The notes beneath the pieces are model-generated. The model searched no databases. It worked only from the letters and a program-made list of their open reading frames with translations, and was not told the origin of the DNA. Position numbers and translations under genes: made by a program. A stretch of DNA of 64,000 bases from UBA4416 sp963422675 (GTDB lineage: Bacteria > Bacteroidota > Bacteroidia > B-17B0 > Aurantibacillaceae). This document shows positions 1 through 8,598 of the stretch, piece after piece (the stretch's first letter is position 1; every line of letters starts with the position of its first letter). The stretch is taken from contig CAXVYS010000009.1 of the NCBI GenBank assembly GCA_963422675.2, positions 248,001 through 312,000 of the forward strand, given 5' to 3'.

Positions 1-353
1 TTAGTGTGCGAGGTATCACTAAATCCATCCCAATAGTGTTCGTGAATTAAACTGTCGTTTTTGATAACCACAAAAGCATGGGCTTCCACTTCTTTCATTA
101 AAGTTTCAAATTGTGGAGATACCTGTTGCGAATTATAGCGTTGTGATACAGGCCATTTAGCGGGTGCTAATGCTTCTATTTTTCTGTTATGGAATATCTG
201 GTACTCTGTGGAGCTTGGCCCTGTTTGCCCTTTTAGATAAGTGCTGCAAATTGCTTTGTATAGATACCAACGACCCGAAAACAGAATGATCAGATTTGCC
301 AGTATAAAAATGACCAGGGTGGTTTTAAATAAAAGCTTTAAAATACGTTTCAT
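1..353 (-). CDS. Serine hydrolase (beta-lactamase class C-like), N-terminal part, cut by window edge
   Basis: The gene starts with ATG at 353 and runs off the left edge, so about 117 codons are visible. The translation opens with a basic residue pair and one hydrophobic segment (about residues 5-25), which suggests a membrane anchor or uncleaved signal. It then reaches a stretch containing HAFVVIKNDSLIHEHYWDG and FSDTSHT. That layout is typical of class C beta-lactamase / D-Ala-D-Ala carboxypeptidase-like hydrolases just before the SxxK active site, which would lie a few residues beyond the edge. The catalytic residues are therefore not seen and the family call is an inference from the upstream signature. 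It is the last visible gene of the minus-strand run that includes lipB, 55 bp away. Confidence 0.6.
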   Translation of the reverse strand, partial: MKRILKLLFKTTLVIFILANLIILFSGRWYLYKAICSTYLKGQTGPSSTEYQIFHNRKIEALAPAKWPVSQRYNSQQVSPQFETLMKEVEAHAFVVIKNDSLIHEHYWDGFSDTSHT

Positions 354-408
354 TTAGTCTTTAATTTTTTAAAATACCGAATCAGTTTATAAACCCGGGC
401 CGGGGCGC

Positions 409-1146
409 TTATAGAATGGGGGTGAAGGCCGTTTTTTTATCTGAGATTAATTCACATTCAAAAAGAGCGGAAAAATGTTTTTTCAATTTTTCTTTTATCT
501 CATTAAGATCTACATCATGACCCAGCTCTTTGTTTAAGCTTGTTACAGCCTTATCCTGTATGCCGCAGGGTACAATATTACTGAAATAATCTAAATCCGA
601 ATTTACATTAAATCCCCAGCCGTGCATGGTTACCCAGCGGCTGCAACGTACACCAAATGCACAGATTTTACGGGCTTTAAACAGGTTATCCGCATCAAGC
701 CACACACCGGTTTCTCCTTTGCTTCTTCCGCCTTTTATACCATATTCATCTAACGTAAGAATAATGGTTTCTTCCAGTAAACGAAGGTATTTGTGAATGT
801 CTGTAAAAAAATGATCAAGGTCTAAAATAGGGTAAGCAACTAATTGTCCCGGGCCGTGATATGTGATATCCCCACCCCGGTTAATTTTATAATAGGTTGC
901 TTTTTTTTCTTCGAGTTGATGTTCGTTAATCAGTAAATGTGATACATCCCCGCTTTTACCTAAGGTATATACATGAGGATGCTCAACAAATAATAAATGA
1001 TTTTTGGTGTCAATTTGTTTAGAAGGATCGAGGTCCCTGTTAGCAATTTTTTGCGCAATGGTTTCATTAAACAGGCTTTCCTGATAGTCCCAACAGTCTT
1101 TGTAGTCCATCAGGCCAAGGTCTTGAAATAGAACCTGTTTATTCAC
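409..1146 (-). CDS. lipB: Lipoyl(octanoyl) transferase LipB
   Basis: LipB moves the octanoyl group from acyl carrier protein to lipoyl domains of 2-oxoacid dehydrogenases and the glycine cleavage system, in the cytoplasm. The 245-aa protein carries the family block RGGDITYHGPGQ at residues 90-101. The acyl-thioester-forming cysteine is Cys194 in the context VPCGI, and the partner lysine is Lys160 in ARKICAFGV. Length and motifs are complete. Translation starts at ATG, 6 bp after the stop of the isomerase gene upstream, so it is probably cotranscribed with it. No lipA is visible nearby. Confidence 0.95.
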   Translation of the reverse strand: MNKQVLFQDLGLMDYKDCWDYQESLFNETIAQKIANRDLDPSKQIDTKNHLLFVEHPHVYTLGKSGDVSHLLINEHQLEEKKATYYKINRGGDITYHGPGQLVAYPILDLDHFFTDIHKYLRLLEETIILTLDEYGIKGGRSKGETGVWLDADNLFKARKICAFGVRCSRWVTMHGWGFNVNSDLDYFSNIVPCGIQDKAVTSLNKELGHDVDLNEIKEKLKKHFSALFECELISDKKTAFTPIL

Positions 1147-1152
1147 GTAAGG

Positions 1153-2136
1153 TTATTTAAGGTTTGCTAACTCGTTTTTTAAATTGGTGATCACATCTAC
1201 TTCCACAGCATCAATATTTTTTAATTCGGCCATGTAATACGAGATCCAATCGCCGATGTGTATCAGATAAAAATACTGTTGTAGTTTAGTACTGCCTTTG
1301 GCGGTAATATCTGTAACGGAAGAGCTGAATTTTTCGAACAAAGGTTTACAGATCTCGTAACGTTTCATGGTACGGATGTAATCAAACGAAGTTCTGAATG
1401 TTACTACTGCCAGAGAATCATTTTTTTCTACCCAGCCTACCAATTCATTGTGATTCATTTCAGGAAGGGTATGGTGCCAGCAAAGCATTTTTCCATTTTC
1501 GTTAATTTGTTGGCGAAATCTTACAGTAGTCCCTTCGCAAGAGCCTAATGAATAAATTACCGGAATTTTGTTAAGTAATTTTTTGGAAATGGTTTTTGCT
1601 TCGCTAGTAATATGAGCTTCTTCAGCATCTAATACACGAATGCTTTCTTTAACATCGCTTAAAAGATCTGTTTTCACAAACCCGTTAAATTGCATGATTT
1701 TAAATAGCTGCACAATGGAATATCCCATGCACGAACGGGGAGGGTGGCCTCCCGGAATAATAATGGTATCGTAATAATGCTTTGCGGCCAGTTCTTTTAC
1801 CTGCCCGCCACTTGTAACACAAACGATTTGGGCATTTTTAGAAATAGCCTGTTGCATCGCAGAAAGTGTTTCTTCTGTATTTCCGCTATAAGAAGAAATA
1901 ATAACCAGGGAATTAGCATTTACAAATTCGGGTAAAAAATAATCTTTATTAACGATAATGGGTACAGGGCATTCATTCTGCACTAATTCAGATAAAATAG
2001 TACCACTGATTCCTGAACCTCCAAGGCCGGTTATAATAATGTTTTGTACATTATTTTTTTTAGTTAATACTGCTTTATCGGCAATATCCAATGCTTCTTT
2101 TAGTTGTTTTGTAAACCCTTCTATTAATGTCTTCAT
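1153..2136 (-). CDS. Bifunctional phosphoglucose/phosphomannose isomerase-type SIS protein
   Basis: This 327-aa protein has tandem SIS folds. A sugar-phosphate site is visible in GLGGSGISG (37-45) and SSYSGNTEET (81-90). The later stretch with RQQINENGK and PEMNHNE is characteristic of the PGI/PMI family first described in archaea and also found in Bacteroidota. Members interconvert glucose-6-P or mannose-6-P with fructose-6-P. It lies between a thioesterase gene (58 bp upstream) and lipB (6 bp downstream) on the same strand. An rfbA gene in the same run makes a link to nucleotide-sugar supply plausible, but this is inference. Whether it is the main glycolytic isomerase of the cell cannot be told from this window. 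Confidence 0.85.
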   Translation of the reverse strand: MKTLIEGFTKQLKEALDIADKAVLTKKNNVQNIIITGLGGSGISGTILSELVQNECPVPIIVNKDYFLPEFVNANSLVIISSYSGNTEETLSAMQQAISKNAQIVCVTSGGQVKELAAKHYYDTIIIPGGHPPRSCMGYSIVQLFKIMQFNGFVKTDLLSDVKESIRVLDAEEAHITSEAKTISKKLLNKIPVIYSLGSCEGTTVRFRQQINENGKMLCWHHTLPEMNHNELVGWVEKNDSLAVVTFRTSFDYIRTMKRYEICKPLFEKFSSSVTDITAKGSTKLQQYFYLIHIGDWISYYMAELKNIDAVEVDVITNLKNELANLK

Positions 2137-2194
2137 AAAATATCAATAGAGTAAAAGTAAGGAAAAAAACTAAAAAAGAAGGAGTTAATTTTAG

Positions 2195-2638
2195 CTAAAT
2201 AGCAATTTCTTCATATTGCTGAGAGGCAATTATCCAGCTTTCGGGAACAGCAACTGTTTGTTTTTGGGTGTAATCCATACATACCAAAATACTTTTACCA
2301 TATGCCCGCAATTCAAAGCCAGTATCGGTTTTAGCTGCTAATACATTTTCCATATCAAAGCTTTTTGATCCAAAGCGGCTTACCCTTGTAAAACAAAAGA
2401 GGGTGTCCTCCAGTGTTATCGGGGCTTTATACGTGATTTCCGAATGGGCAAGGATCATTCCTGTTTTATCCCAGTCGCCGTGTTTACGGAAAATTTCTTT
2501 GAAATACTCGGTTCTTGAAATTTCGAAATAGGTGAGATGGTTGGCATTGTTTACGTGCCCCTGTTTATCCACATCTTTAAAACGTACCTGGATGCATGTT
2601 TTGAATTTGTAACCGGAAAGTAATTCTTCTGTAGTCAT
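2195..2638 (-). CDS. Acyl-CoA thioesterase, 4HBT/YbgC-type hotdog fold
   Basis: The 147-aa protein fits a single hotdog domain. Residues 18-46 hold the family's conserved helix region, with Asp22, His28, Asn30 and Asn31 in a DVDKQGHVNNANHLTYFE block that matches 4-hydroxybenzoyl-CoA thioesterase-like enzymes. Such proteins hydrolyse acyl-CoA or acyl-ACP thioesters in the cytoplasm; the natural substrate cannot be predicted. Its ATG follows the TAA stop of the polyprenyl synthase gene with no gap (TAAATG), which implies translational coupling in the rfbA-to-lipB transcript. Confidence 0.85.
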   Translation of the reverse strand: MTTEELLSGYKFKTCIQVRFKDVDKQGHVNNANHLTYFEISRTEYFKEIFRKHGDWDKTGMILAHSEITYKAPITLEDTLFCFTRVSRFGSKSFDMENVLAAKTDTGFELRAYGKSILVCMDYTQKQTVAVPESWIIASQQYEEIAI

Positions 2639-3628
2639 TTACGTTAACCTGTTTAATAACTGGGAGGCAAACTGTTTTAAAGTTTCTTTTTTAGAAGGAT
2701 CTGCTTTCAGTTCTGCCAGGTGTTTTAAGGCAATTTCTGTATGGCTATTCGCTTCCTGCGTTGCTATTTCTTTAATGCCTAATGTATTATATAAGGCAGT
2801 AACGCCGGCTACTTTATCGGTTTTAGAAATGCCGGAATGATGAAGCAGATCATTCAGCTGTTGTGTTTGTTGAGTATTAACAAGCTCAAATGCTTTTAGT
2901 AACAGAAACGTTTTTTTGTTAGAGATGATGTCGCCGCCAATTTGTTTTCCAAACTGGCCGTTATCGGCATATACATCCAGTACATCATCTAAAATTTGAA
3001 AGGCGATACCCACGTGTTTTCCAAATTCATATAAATGCTTCTGGTTTTCTGTTGAAGCATTCGCACAAATAGCGCCCATTTGTAAGCTACAGCCCAGTAA
3101 AACGGCTGTTTTATAAGTAATCATGGTAATGTAATCGTCCACACCTACTTTCTCCTGGGTTTCAAAATTCATGTCGAGTTGCTGGCCTTCGCAGACTTCA
3201 ATCCCTGTTTTAGAAAATAATTTAAGAAGTGCCGGTACATGAGCGGGGTTACAGCCACTTAAGATCTCAAATGCTTTTACCATCATACCATCACCACTTA
3301 AAAGTGCGATGTTATGATTCCATTTTTCGTGTACCGTTATGCTTCCCCTTCTTAGAGGAGCCTGATCTAAAATATCATCATGAATTAAAGAAAAATTATG
3401 GAACAGTTCAACGGAAAGAGCTGCATTCACAGCATTTTCGGGTGAAACATCAAACAGATCGCAGCCTACTAAAGTTAATAAAGGTCGTACTCTTTTTCCT
3501 CCCAATCCAATAATATAAGCCATAGGCACATACATTTCTTTAGGATGAGAGCTGTTTAATAAGCCCTGTTGTTCATCTAATGATGTGTTTAATAACTGAA
3601 ATAAGTTCGCGTAAGCTTGCACGGTCAA
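2639..3628 (-). CDS. Trans-polyprenyl diphosphate synthase
   Basis: This enzyme condenses isopentenyl diphosphate with allylic diphosphates to make a linear polyprenyl chain, most likely for the menaquinone tail. The first aspartate-rich motif is DDILD at 84-88, followed by the expected RRG. The second is DDVLD at 214-218, preceded by FQ, and a GGKRVRP block lies at 43-49. At 329 aa it has the normal length. The start is not ATG: the upstream in-frame codon before it is the rfbA stop. The only candidates are TTG at 3628 (used here) or GTG at 3622. The neighbours are rfbA (3 bp upstream) and the thioesterase (abutting), so it sits inside a tight operon. Product chain length cannot be read reliably. 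Confidence 0.9.
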   Translation of the reverse strand: MTVQAYANLFQLLNTSLDEQQGLLNSSHPKEMYVPMAYIIGLGGKRVRPLLTLVGCDLFDVSPENAVNAALSVELFHNFSLIHDDILDQAPLRRGSITVHEKWNHNIALLSGDGMMVKAFEILSGCNPAHVPALLKLFSKTGIEVCEGQQLDMNFETQEKVGVDDYITMITYKTAVLLGCSLQMGAICANASTENQKHLYEFGKHVGIAFQILDDVLDVYADNGQFGKQIGGDIISNKKTFLLLKAFELVNTQQTQQLNDLLHHSGISKTDKVAGVTALYNTLGIKEIATQEANSHTEIALKHLAELKADPSKKETLKQFASQLLNRLT

Positions 3629-3631
3629 TAA

Positions 3632-4498
3632 TTATTTGGTTTCAGCCATTTTTAACAGGTATGTTCCATAACCGCTTTTAGTTAATGGTTTGGCAATGGC
3701 TATTAATTGCTCTTTCGAGATAAACCCCATTTTAAAAGCGATTTCTTCAATACAGCCAATTTTTAATCCCTGACGTTCTTCAATGACCTGTACAAATTGC
3801 CCTGCCTGCATTAATGAAGCAAAAGTTCCTGTATCAAGCCAGGCGGTTCCACGATCTAAAATAGAAACTTTTAATTGTTTACGTTTTAAATATTCTTTAT
3901 TAACGTCTGTAATTTCATATTCACCACGAGGCGATGGTTTAAGATTTTTAGAGATCTCAACTACTGAATTATCGTAAAAATATAAGCCCGGTACTGCATA
4001 ATTTGATTTTGGTTTTTCTGGTTTTTCCTCAATGGAAAGCACGTTATGGTTGTCATCAAAATCAACGACGCCGTAGCGTTCAGGATCACTTACATGGTAA
4101 GCAAAAACAACACCGCCATCGGGATCATTTATTTTTTGAAGCATACGGCCCAAACCAACACCATAAAAGATATTGTCTCCTAAAACCAATGCTACTTTAT
4201 CTTTTCCTATAAATTTTTCACCTAAAACAAAGGCTTGTGCTAAACCATTGGGTACTTCCTGTACAACATACGAAAATTTACAGCCCAGTTGTTCCCCTGT
4301 TCCTAAAAGCCTTTCAAAGTTAGGTAAATCCTGGGGTGTAGAAATAATAAGAATTTCATTAATTCCAGCCATCATTAATACCGATAGGGGGTAATAAATC
4401 ATTGGTTTATCATAAATGGGCATCATTTGTTTACTCATGGCCAGCGTTAATGGATGTAAACGTGTACCTGAGCCTCCGGCTAAAATTATTCCTTTCAT
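3632..4498 (-). CDS. rfbA: Glucose-1-phosphate thymidylyltransferase RfbA/RmlA
   Basis: RfbA makes dTDP-glucose from dTTP and glucose-1-phosphate, the first step of dTDP-rhamnose and related deoxysugar synthesis for surface polysaccharides. The 288-aa sequence has the nucleotidyltransferase signature GGSGTRLHPLT at 8-18, the metal and base-binding region with VLGDNIFYG, EEKP, and WLDTGT near the C-terminus. Length is standard. It is the first gene of the minus-strand run that continues into the polyprenyl synthase 3 bp away. The rest of the dTDP-rhamnose pathway (rfbB, C, D) is not in this window, which is somewhat unusual because these genes are often clustered. Confidence 0.95.
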   Translation of the reverse strand: MKGIILAGGSGTRLHPLTLAMSKQMMPIYDKPMIYYPLSVLMMAGINEILIISTPQDLPNFERLLGTGEQLGCKFSYVVQEVPNGLAQAFVLGEKFIGKDKVALVLGDNIFYGVGLGRMLQKINDPDGGVVFAYHVSDPERYGVVDFDDNHNVLSIEEKPEKPKSNYAVPGLYFYDNSVVEISKNLKPSPRGEYEITDVNKEYLKRKQLKVSILDRGTAWLDTGTFASLMQAGQFVQVIEERQGLKIGCIEEIAFKMGFISKEQLIAIAKPLTKSGYGTYLLKMAETK

Positions 4499-4619
4499 AG
4501 TGTCTGTTTTACGAGCTTTAAAAATAGGGTTTTTATTTTAAATCAGTTCTTATTTTATTCTTGTTTTTAGCTGAATTATTGCCAAATGCTTAGTAATTTC
4601 GCAGGCAAATATTTTTCCC

Positions 4620-5687
4620 ATGAGTTCTAAAAATCCACATAAAGCAGTTATATATTGGCTTTTAACCGGCTGCGCTTTAGTTTATATTATGGTTGTTGTT
4701 GGTTGCATCACACGGTTAACACACTCGGGCCTGTCTATCACCGACTGGAGTTTTATGGGTTCTCTGCCTCCTTTATCTGAACACGCCTGGCAGGAACGTT
4801 TCGCGAAATACCAGGAGAGTCCGGAGTTTGTTAAGATCAACTATTCCATGACAATGGAAGAGTTTAAACACATCTTTTTTTGGGAATACATTCACCGTTT
4901 AATTGGCAGAGCAATGATGTATGTATTTTTTATTGGCTTGGTAATTCTTTTGATCCGTAAGAAAATAAAAAAAGAAATGTTACCCTCTTTGATATTACTG
5001 TTTTTTATGGGAGCTATGCAGGCAGTAATTGGCTGGTGGATGGTTTACAGTGGCTTGCAGGATAAGCCTGCGGTGAGTCATTTTCGTTTGGCTACACATT
5101 TAATGAGTGCTTTTACCTTATTTGCATTTACGTTTTGGTTTGCTTTAAAGCTATTGTATCCTAAAGAAAGTGTTGAGGCTAATAATGGAAATAAACTTAA
5201 AGGATTATCCCTTTCCTTTTTTGTGTTGTTAATTATTCAGATCGTTTACGGGGCTTTTACAGCGGGCTATGTAGAGGGTGATGCAGCAAAGATCCGCCCC
5301 GGGCAAATATTTAATACCTGGCCAAAAATGGGAAGCGAATGGATGCCGGAACAGGTTACAATGAAGGATAGCTTTTACATGAACTTTTTTGAGAATGCCA
5401 GCGGAATTCAGTTTGTACACCGTACATTGGCTGTTTTACTGGTTATTTTATTGTGCATGATCTGGTATAAATCCAATAAATTAAATTTAACCAAACCACA
5501 ATACACAGCCGTTACCTTTTTAATTTATGGAATTACCGTGCAGTTTATTTTAGGGATATTTACGTTGTTATACCATGTGCCGGTAGTACTTGGAGTACTA
5601 CATCAAACCGGAGCTTTCTTTTTGTTTGGCTGCTGCATTTATTTGTTGTTTCACGTATTCAGGAAAACAGATTCACAACCTGTTTAA
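4620..5687 (+). CDS. ctaA: Heme A synthase, CtaA/COX15 family
   Basis: The enzyme oxidises the C8 methyl of heme O to give heme A for aa3-type cytochrome oxidases. The 355-aa protein is strongly hydrophobic, with about eight predicted membrane segments in two homologous halves. Characteristic stretches are VGCITRLTHSGLSITDW near the N-terminus (residues 27-43), the helix ending EYIHRLIGR and the second-half equivalent FVHRTLAVLL, which hold heme-ligand histidines. It is a single gene, divergent from rfbA and about 36 kb from ctaB and the cox subunit genes at 41004-43911. A probable terminator for it lies at 5724-5749, inside the 3' end of the convergent gene. Confidence 0.93.
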   Translation: MSSKNPHKAVIYWLLTGCALVYIMVVVGCITRLTHSGLSITDWSFMGSLPPLSEHAWQERFAKYQESPEFVKINYSMTMEEFKHIFFWEYIHRLIGRAMMYVFFIGLVILLIRKKIKKEMLPSLILLFFMGAMQAVIGWWMVYSGLQDKPAVSHFRLATHLMSAFTLFAFTFWFALKLLYPKESVEANNGNKLKGLSLSFFVLLIIQIVYGAFTAGYVEGDAAKIRPGQIFNTWPKMGSEWMPEQVTMKDSFYMNFFENASGIQFVHRTLAVLLVILLCMIWYKSNKLNLTKPQYTAVTFLIYGITVQFILGIFTLLYHVPVVLGVLHQTGAFFLFGCCIYLLFHVFRKTDSQPV

Positions 5688-5716
5688 TGTATCTCTTAAT
5701 TGAATAGTATTGAAAC

Positions 5717-7132
5717 TTACCTCACACCGGTAATGGTGTTTTTCTTTTTAGGTTTGAACAAGCTGTTAAACTTATATTCTATGCCTTCGCTTGGTGAGAG
5801 GGCGGGCGATTGTGCCAATATAAACTGAGTATTAATAAAGAAATATCCCGACAATGTTTTGATCGCATAATTTTGTTTGGCATCGCCTTGGCCCTGGTAT
5901 AAAATAACCCAATCCTGTTTCGGATTTGCTTTAAGGTATGCTTTGTACATTTTTATACTATCGTCCATACACACACTTACAAGGGTAATTTTATCATTGA
6001 ATTTCTTTTTAATATCGATGAGTTTTTGCATTTCCTTTAAGCTGTTTTCGCTTTGCGTGGAAAAGAAATTCAGGTAAATGTATTTGCCTTTATAAAATGA
6101 TAAATTCACCTTCATACCTGTTTTATCGTAAGCTGTAAAATCAGGAGCCTTTGCTCCAGGCTGCAACTGATAGGTATTTTGAAGCATATTGAACGCAATT
6201 TTTTTATTTTCGGGATAGTTGCTTTCCCTATATAATTGTTCAATAACACCTTGTACCTGCTTTTTATCAAAGTCGGGGCTGTAATAAAAATCGATTAATC
6301 CTTTCAGGATCAATAATTCTCTCAGCGTATCATTTGTAATGGACTTATCAGCTTTAAATTGATTTTTGAGATCCTGGTAATCTCCATAAGCATTAATGCT
6401 ATTGTAAATATTTCCCCCTGTTTTAGTAGAAGCAAAGATTTTTAAATAACCTTTAAAATGTGCATTGAAAAAATCCATGTACTCATAGTTGTTATATAAA
6501 ATGGGCCTTCTGTCGATAAATTGCTTAAACAGGATGGTTTTATTTCGCGAGGTATTAGAAAATAAATTGGCAAAACTATATTCTACATACTTTTTAAAAT
6601 AAGGATTTTTAATGTTTGTGTACCTCTTTTTGCTGGTAACAAAAAAAGTATCCAACAGCGCATTTAATTTTGCAGGCGATAAATAGGTATTGCCCGCTTT
6701 TGTAAATAATGCATTGTATTGTGTATTAAAATCAATGATCAGGGCGTTTAATTCTGTACTGTCTTTTCCAAATACGCTTATATCCACAGTGGTTTCTGTG
6801 CCTTCCTGGTTATTGTTTAACGAATCTTTTCCGGGGAAAGAAATGCCATATACAAAATTAGGCTGGACATATATTTTACCGGTTAGGTTTTCAATGCTTA
6901 TTAAAACCGGTTTTGTAACAGAGGATTGGAGCTTCAATTCAAAATAACCGTCTTTATCAACCGTATCAATGCTTTCCCTGGTTTTAGTATAAGTAATGTA
7001 GTCAGAGTAATCACTTAGTACTACTTCTTTACCAATATGAGAAGGATCTGCTTTTCCTTTAATGGTAATGTTTTGGGCATTTGTATAAAAGGCAGCAAAA
7101 ATAAACAGTATGGTAAAATGGGAAATCCTCAT
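5717..7132 (-). CDS. Exported TlpA-like thioredoxin-fold protein lacking the CxxC motif
   Basis: A signal peptide (about residues 1-19) is followed by a beta-rich domain (20-115) of the type found at the N-terminus of Bacteroidota TlpA-like disulfide reductases (DUF4369-like). A helical linker comes next, then a thioredoxin fold (about 325-450) beginning PGAKAPDFTAYD. Where active TlpA proteins have a WCxxC active site after the first strand, this protein reads NFFSTQSENSLKEM (355-368) with no cysteine. It should therefore be inactive as a disulfide reductase and may act as a binding or structural protein of the periplasm. That function is inference. A -7 box lies at 7150-7157, 18 bp upstream of the ATG. 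Confidence 0.7.
   Translation of the reverse strand: MRISHFTILFIFAAFYTNAQNITIKGKADPSHIGKEVVLSDYSDYITYTKTRESIDTVDKDGYFELKLQSSVTKPVLISIENLTGKIYVQPNFVYGISFPGKDSLNNNQEGTETTVDISVFGKDSTELNALIIDFNTQYNALFTKAGNTYLSPAKLNALLDTFFVTSKKRYTNIKNPYFKKYVEYSFANLFSNTSRNKTILFKQFIDRRPILYNNYEYMDFFNAHFKGYLKIFASTKTGGNIYNSINAYGDYQDLKNQFKADKSITNDTLRELLILKGLIDFYYSPDFDKKQVQGVIEQLYRESNYPENKKIAFNMLQNTYQLQPGAKAPDFTAYDKTGMKVNLSFYKGKYIYLNFFSTQSENSLKEMQKLIDIKKKFNDKITLVSVCMDDSIKMYKAYLKANPKQDWVILYQGQGDAKQNYAIKTLSGYFFINTQFILAQSPALSPSEGIEYKFNSLFKPKKKNTITGVR
5724..5749 (+). terminator. Probable intrinsic terminator of ctaA
   Basis: ACACC and GGTGT arms separated by six bases are followed by a T-rich run (TTTTCTTTTT) on the plus strand, 37 bp after the ctaA stop. 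It overlaps the last codons of the convergent gene on the minus strand. The stem is short, so the call is moderate. Confidence 0.45.
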
Positions 7133-7149
7133 ATAGAAATATATAATAC

Positions 7150-7157
7150 CAAATATA
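7150..7157 (-). promoter_or_regulatory. -7 box (TATATTTG) for the TlpA-like gene
   Basis: On the minus strand this matches the Bacteroidota -7 consensus TAnnTTTG exactly and sits 18 bp before the ATG at 7132. I found no TTTG -33 box at the usual 19-21 bp spacing. Confidence 0.4.
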
Positions 7158-7201
7158 CCATTAGTTACAGTATAATTTTCCGGGAAAGGTACTAAGATTT
7201 G

Positions 7202-7741
7202 TTAAGCGTTCTTTTGGAAAAAACTGAAGTTTACATTCCCGTATTTACGGGTTTCGAGGTAGCCTTCTTTATCGTCCAGTTTTGTTTTAGGACCGTGTTC
7301 AATAATTAATAAACCCTCCGGATTAAGCCAGTCGTGGGCAAATACCAACTGGTGAATTTGCGCAATGTTTTCTAATTCGTATGGTGGATCAGCAAAAATA
7401 ACATCAAAAGAACTGTAAGGTTTTTCAAGATACTTAAATACATCGGCGCGCTCGGTGTGGATCATATTTAACTTAAGTGTTTTAGATATATCCCTTACAA
7501 AATTTATACATGGTGTATGCTTATCAATAGAATATACTTTGGATGCTCCACGTGAGGCAAATTCCAGGGTAATATTACCCGTTCCTGAAAACAGATCGAG
7601 TACACTTATTTCATCAAAATCTATTTTATTATTTAAAATATTGAAAAGCCCTTCTTTCGCAAAATCAGTTGTTGGCCTAACGGGTAAATTTTTAGGTGTA
7701 ATGAGTTGTTTTCCTTTATATGTACCGCCTATTATTCGCAA
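7202..7741 (-). CDS. rsmD: 16S rRNA (guanine(966)-N2)-methyltransferase RsmD
   Basis: RsmD methylates G966 of 16S rRNA during small-subunit assembly using S-adenosylmethionine. The 179-aa protein begins with the family start MRIIGGTYKGKQL and RPTTDFAKEGLFN (residues 22-34). It has the SAM-binding motif DLFSGTGNITLE at 49-60 and the catalytic N-methylase motif DPPYE at 118-122. Length is typical. Its start overlaps the end of the DUF3822 gene by 10 nt, so translation is probably coupled. This rsmD/DUF3822 pairing is one I associate with Bacteroidota genomes. Confidence 0.93.
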   Translation of the reverse strand: MRIIGGTYKGKQLITPKNLPVRPTTDFAKEGLFNILNNKIDFDEISVLDLFSGTGNITLEFASRGASKVYSIDKHTPCINFVRDISKTLKLNMIHTERADVFKYLEKPYSSFDVIFADPPYELENIAQIHQLVFAHDWLNPEGLLIIEHGPKTKLDDKEGYLETRKYGNVNFSFFQKNA

Positions 7742-8574
7742 AATGATCTGTTTAGTAATGAGTAATTAAAATGTTGAGGCATGCCTTCAACCCCTTTCCA
7801 GTTAAGGTTTTTGTAACCAATTCCTAAATGAATATTTCTAATGTATTTCTTTAGGGTTACCATTAAGCCTGAATTACTGTCGATATTACCAACTACACAC
7901 ATGGAAACTGTTACAGGATTCAGCTGGTATTGCTCTAAAATAAATAATACATAATACAATACATCTTCCTGTGTTTTCACGGAAAATCTATTTGCAAGCA
8001 GGAGTTTGGAATCCTGCGTTACTACAATTTCAATATGCTGGGGGTGAATGTATAACAGAACCTGATCTTTTGTGAGGTCTTCTGCGTGCAGCATTAATTG
8101 GGATAATACAGATAAACTGTGTTTCATCCGGTGATGCGGGAAAATAAGATCAAGCGTTGATTTTAGTTTTTCATCAATGGCATAAATCAATTTGATATCG
8201 GGTGTAATATCATCGTTTAATATGATTTTATCCTCCGCTTTTCCCGTATTAAATTCAAGCATCGCCCTTGCGTGTTCCGTATCATAAAAAGAGGCTGGAC
8301 ATAACGTGAAAAATTCCGTGAAATAATTAACGTATACAAAACGGTAGATTTTTTTTGAGAACTGAAAGTGTTTAACCGCATTCATCACATGTTCGTGGCT
8401 GAGCATGGTGGAAGCTTTTCCTGAGTCGTAGTGAACGGTATATAAAGGTTTATTTTCTTCGTGGTTCAGTTCACAAAAATCAATCGAATCATCCCCTATC
8501 TGAATGACCAGGCTATCGGCCTGTTCAGATAATTTCCCGAAGGAAGTGGTATTCATATTTATTTCTGATGACAT
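7732..8574 (-). CDS. DUF3822 family protein
   Basis: This 280-aa protein has no signal peptide and resembles the DUF3822 family of Bacteroidota, whose function is unknown. The N-terminal half contains LVIQIGDDSIDFCEL and a later YIHPQHIEIVVTQDSKLLLANRF stretch. These strand patterns fit an actin/ASKHA-like ATPase fold, as in PilM-type proteins; that fold is my inference. It overlaps rsmD by 10 nt and begins 24 bp after the LolA-like gene. A -7 box at 8584-8591 suggests it has its own promoter with a short leader. Confidence 0.7.
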   Translation of the reverse strand: MSSEINMNTTSFGKLSEQADSLVIQIGDDSIDFCELNHEENKPLYTVHYDSGKASTMLSHEHVMNAVKHFQFSKKIYRFVYVNYFTEFFTLCPASFYDTEHARAMLEFNTGKAEDKIILNDDITPDIKLIYAIDEKLKSTLDLIFPHHRMKHSLSVLSQLMLHAEDLTKDQVLLYIHPQHIEIVVTQDSKLLLANRFSVKTQEDVLYYVLFILEQYQLNPVTVSMCVVGNIDSNSGLMVTLKKYIRNIHLGIGYKNLNWKGVEGMPQHFNYSLLNRSFCE

Positions 8575-8583
8575 TTTAAGTTA

Positions 8584-8591
8584 CAAAGCTA
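8584..8591 (-). promoter_or_regulatory. -7 box (TAGCTTTG) for the DUF3822-rsmD pair
   Basis: This is an exact minus-strand match to TAnnTTTG in the 24-bp gap before the DUF3822 ATG, leaving a leader of only a few bases. I saw no clear -33 box at the normal spacing. Confidence 0.4.
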
Positions 8592-8598
8592 AAATTAT

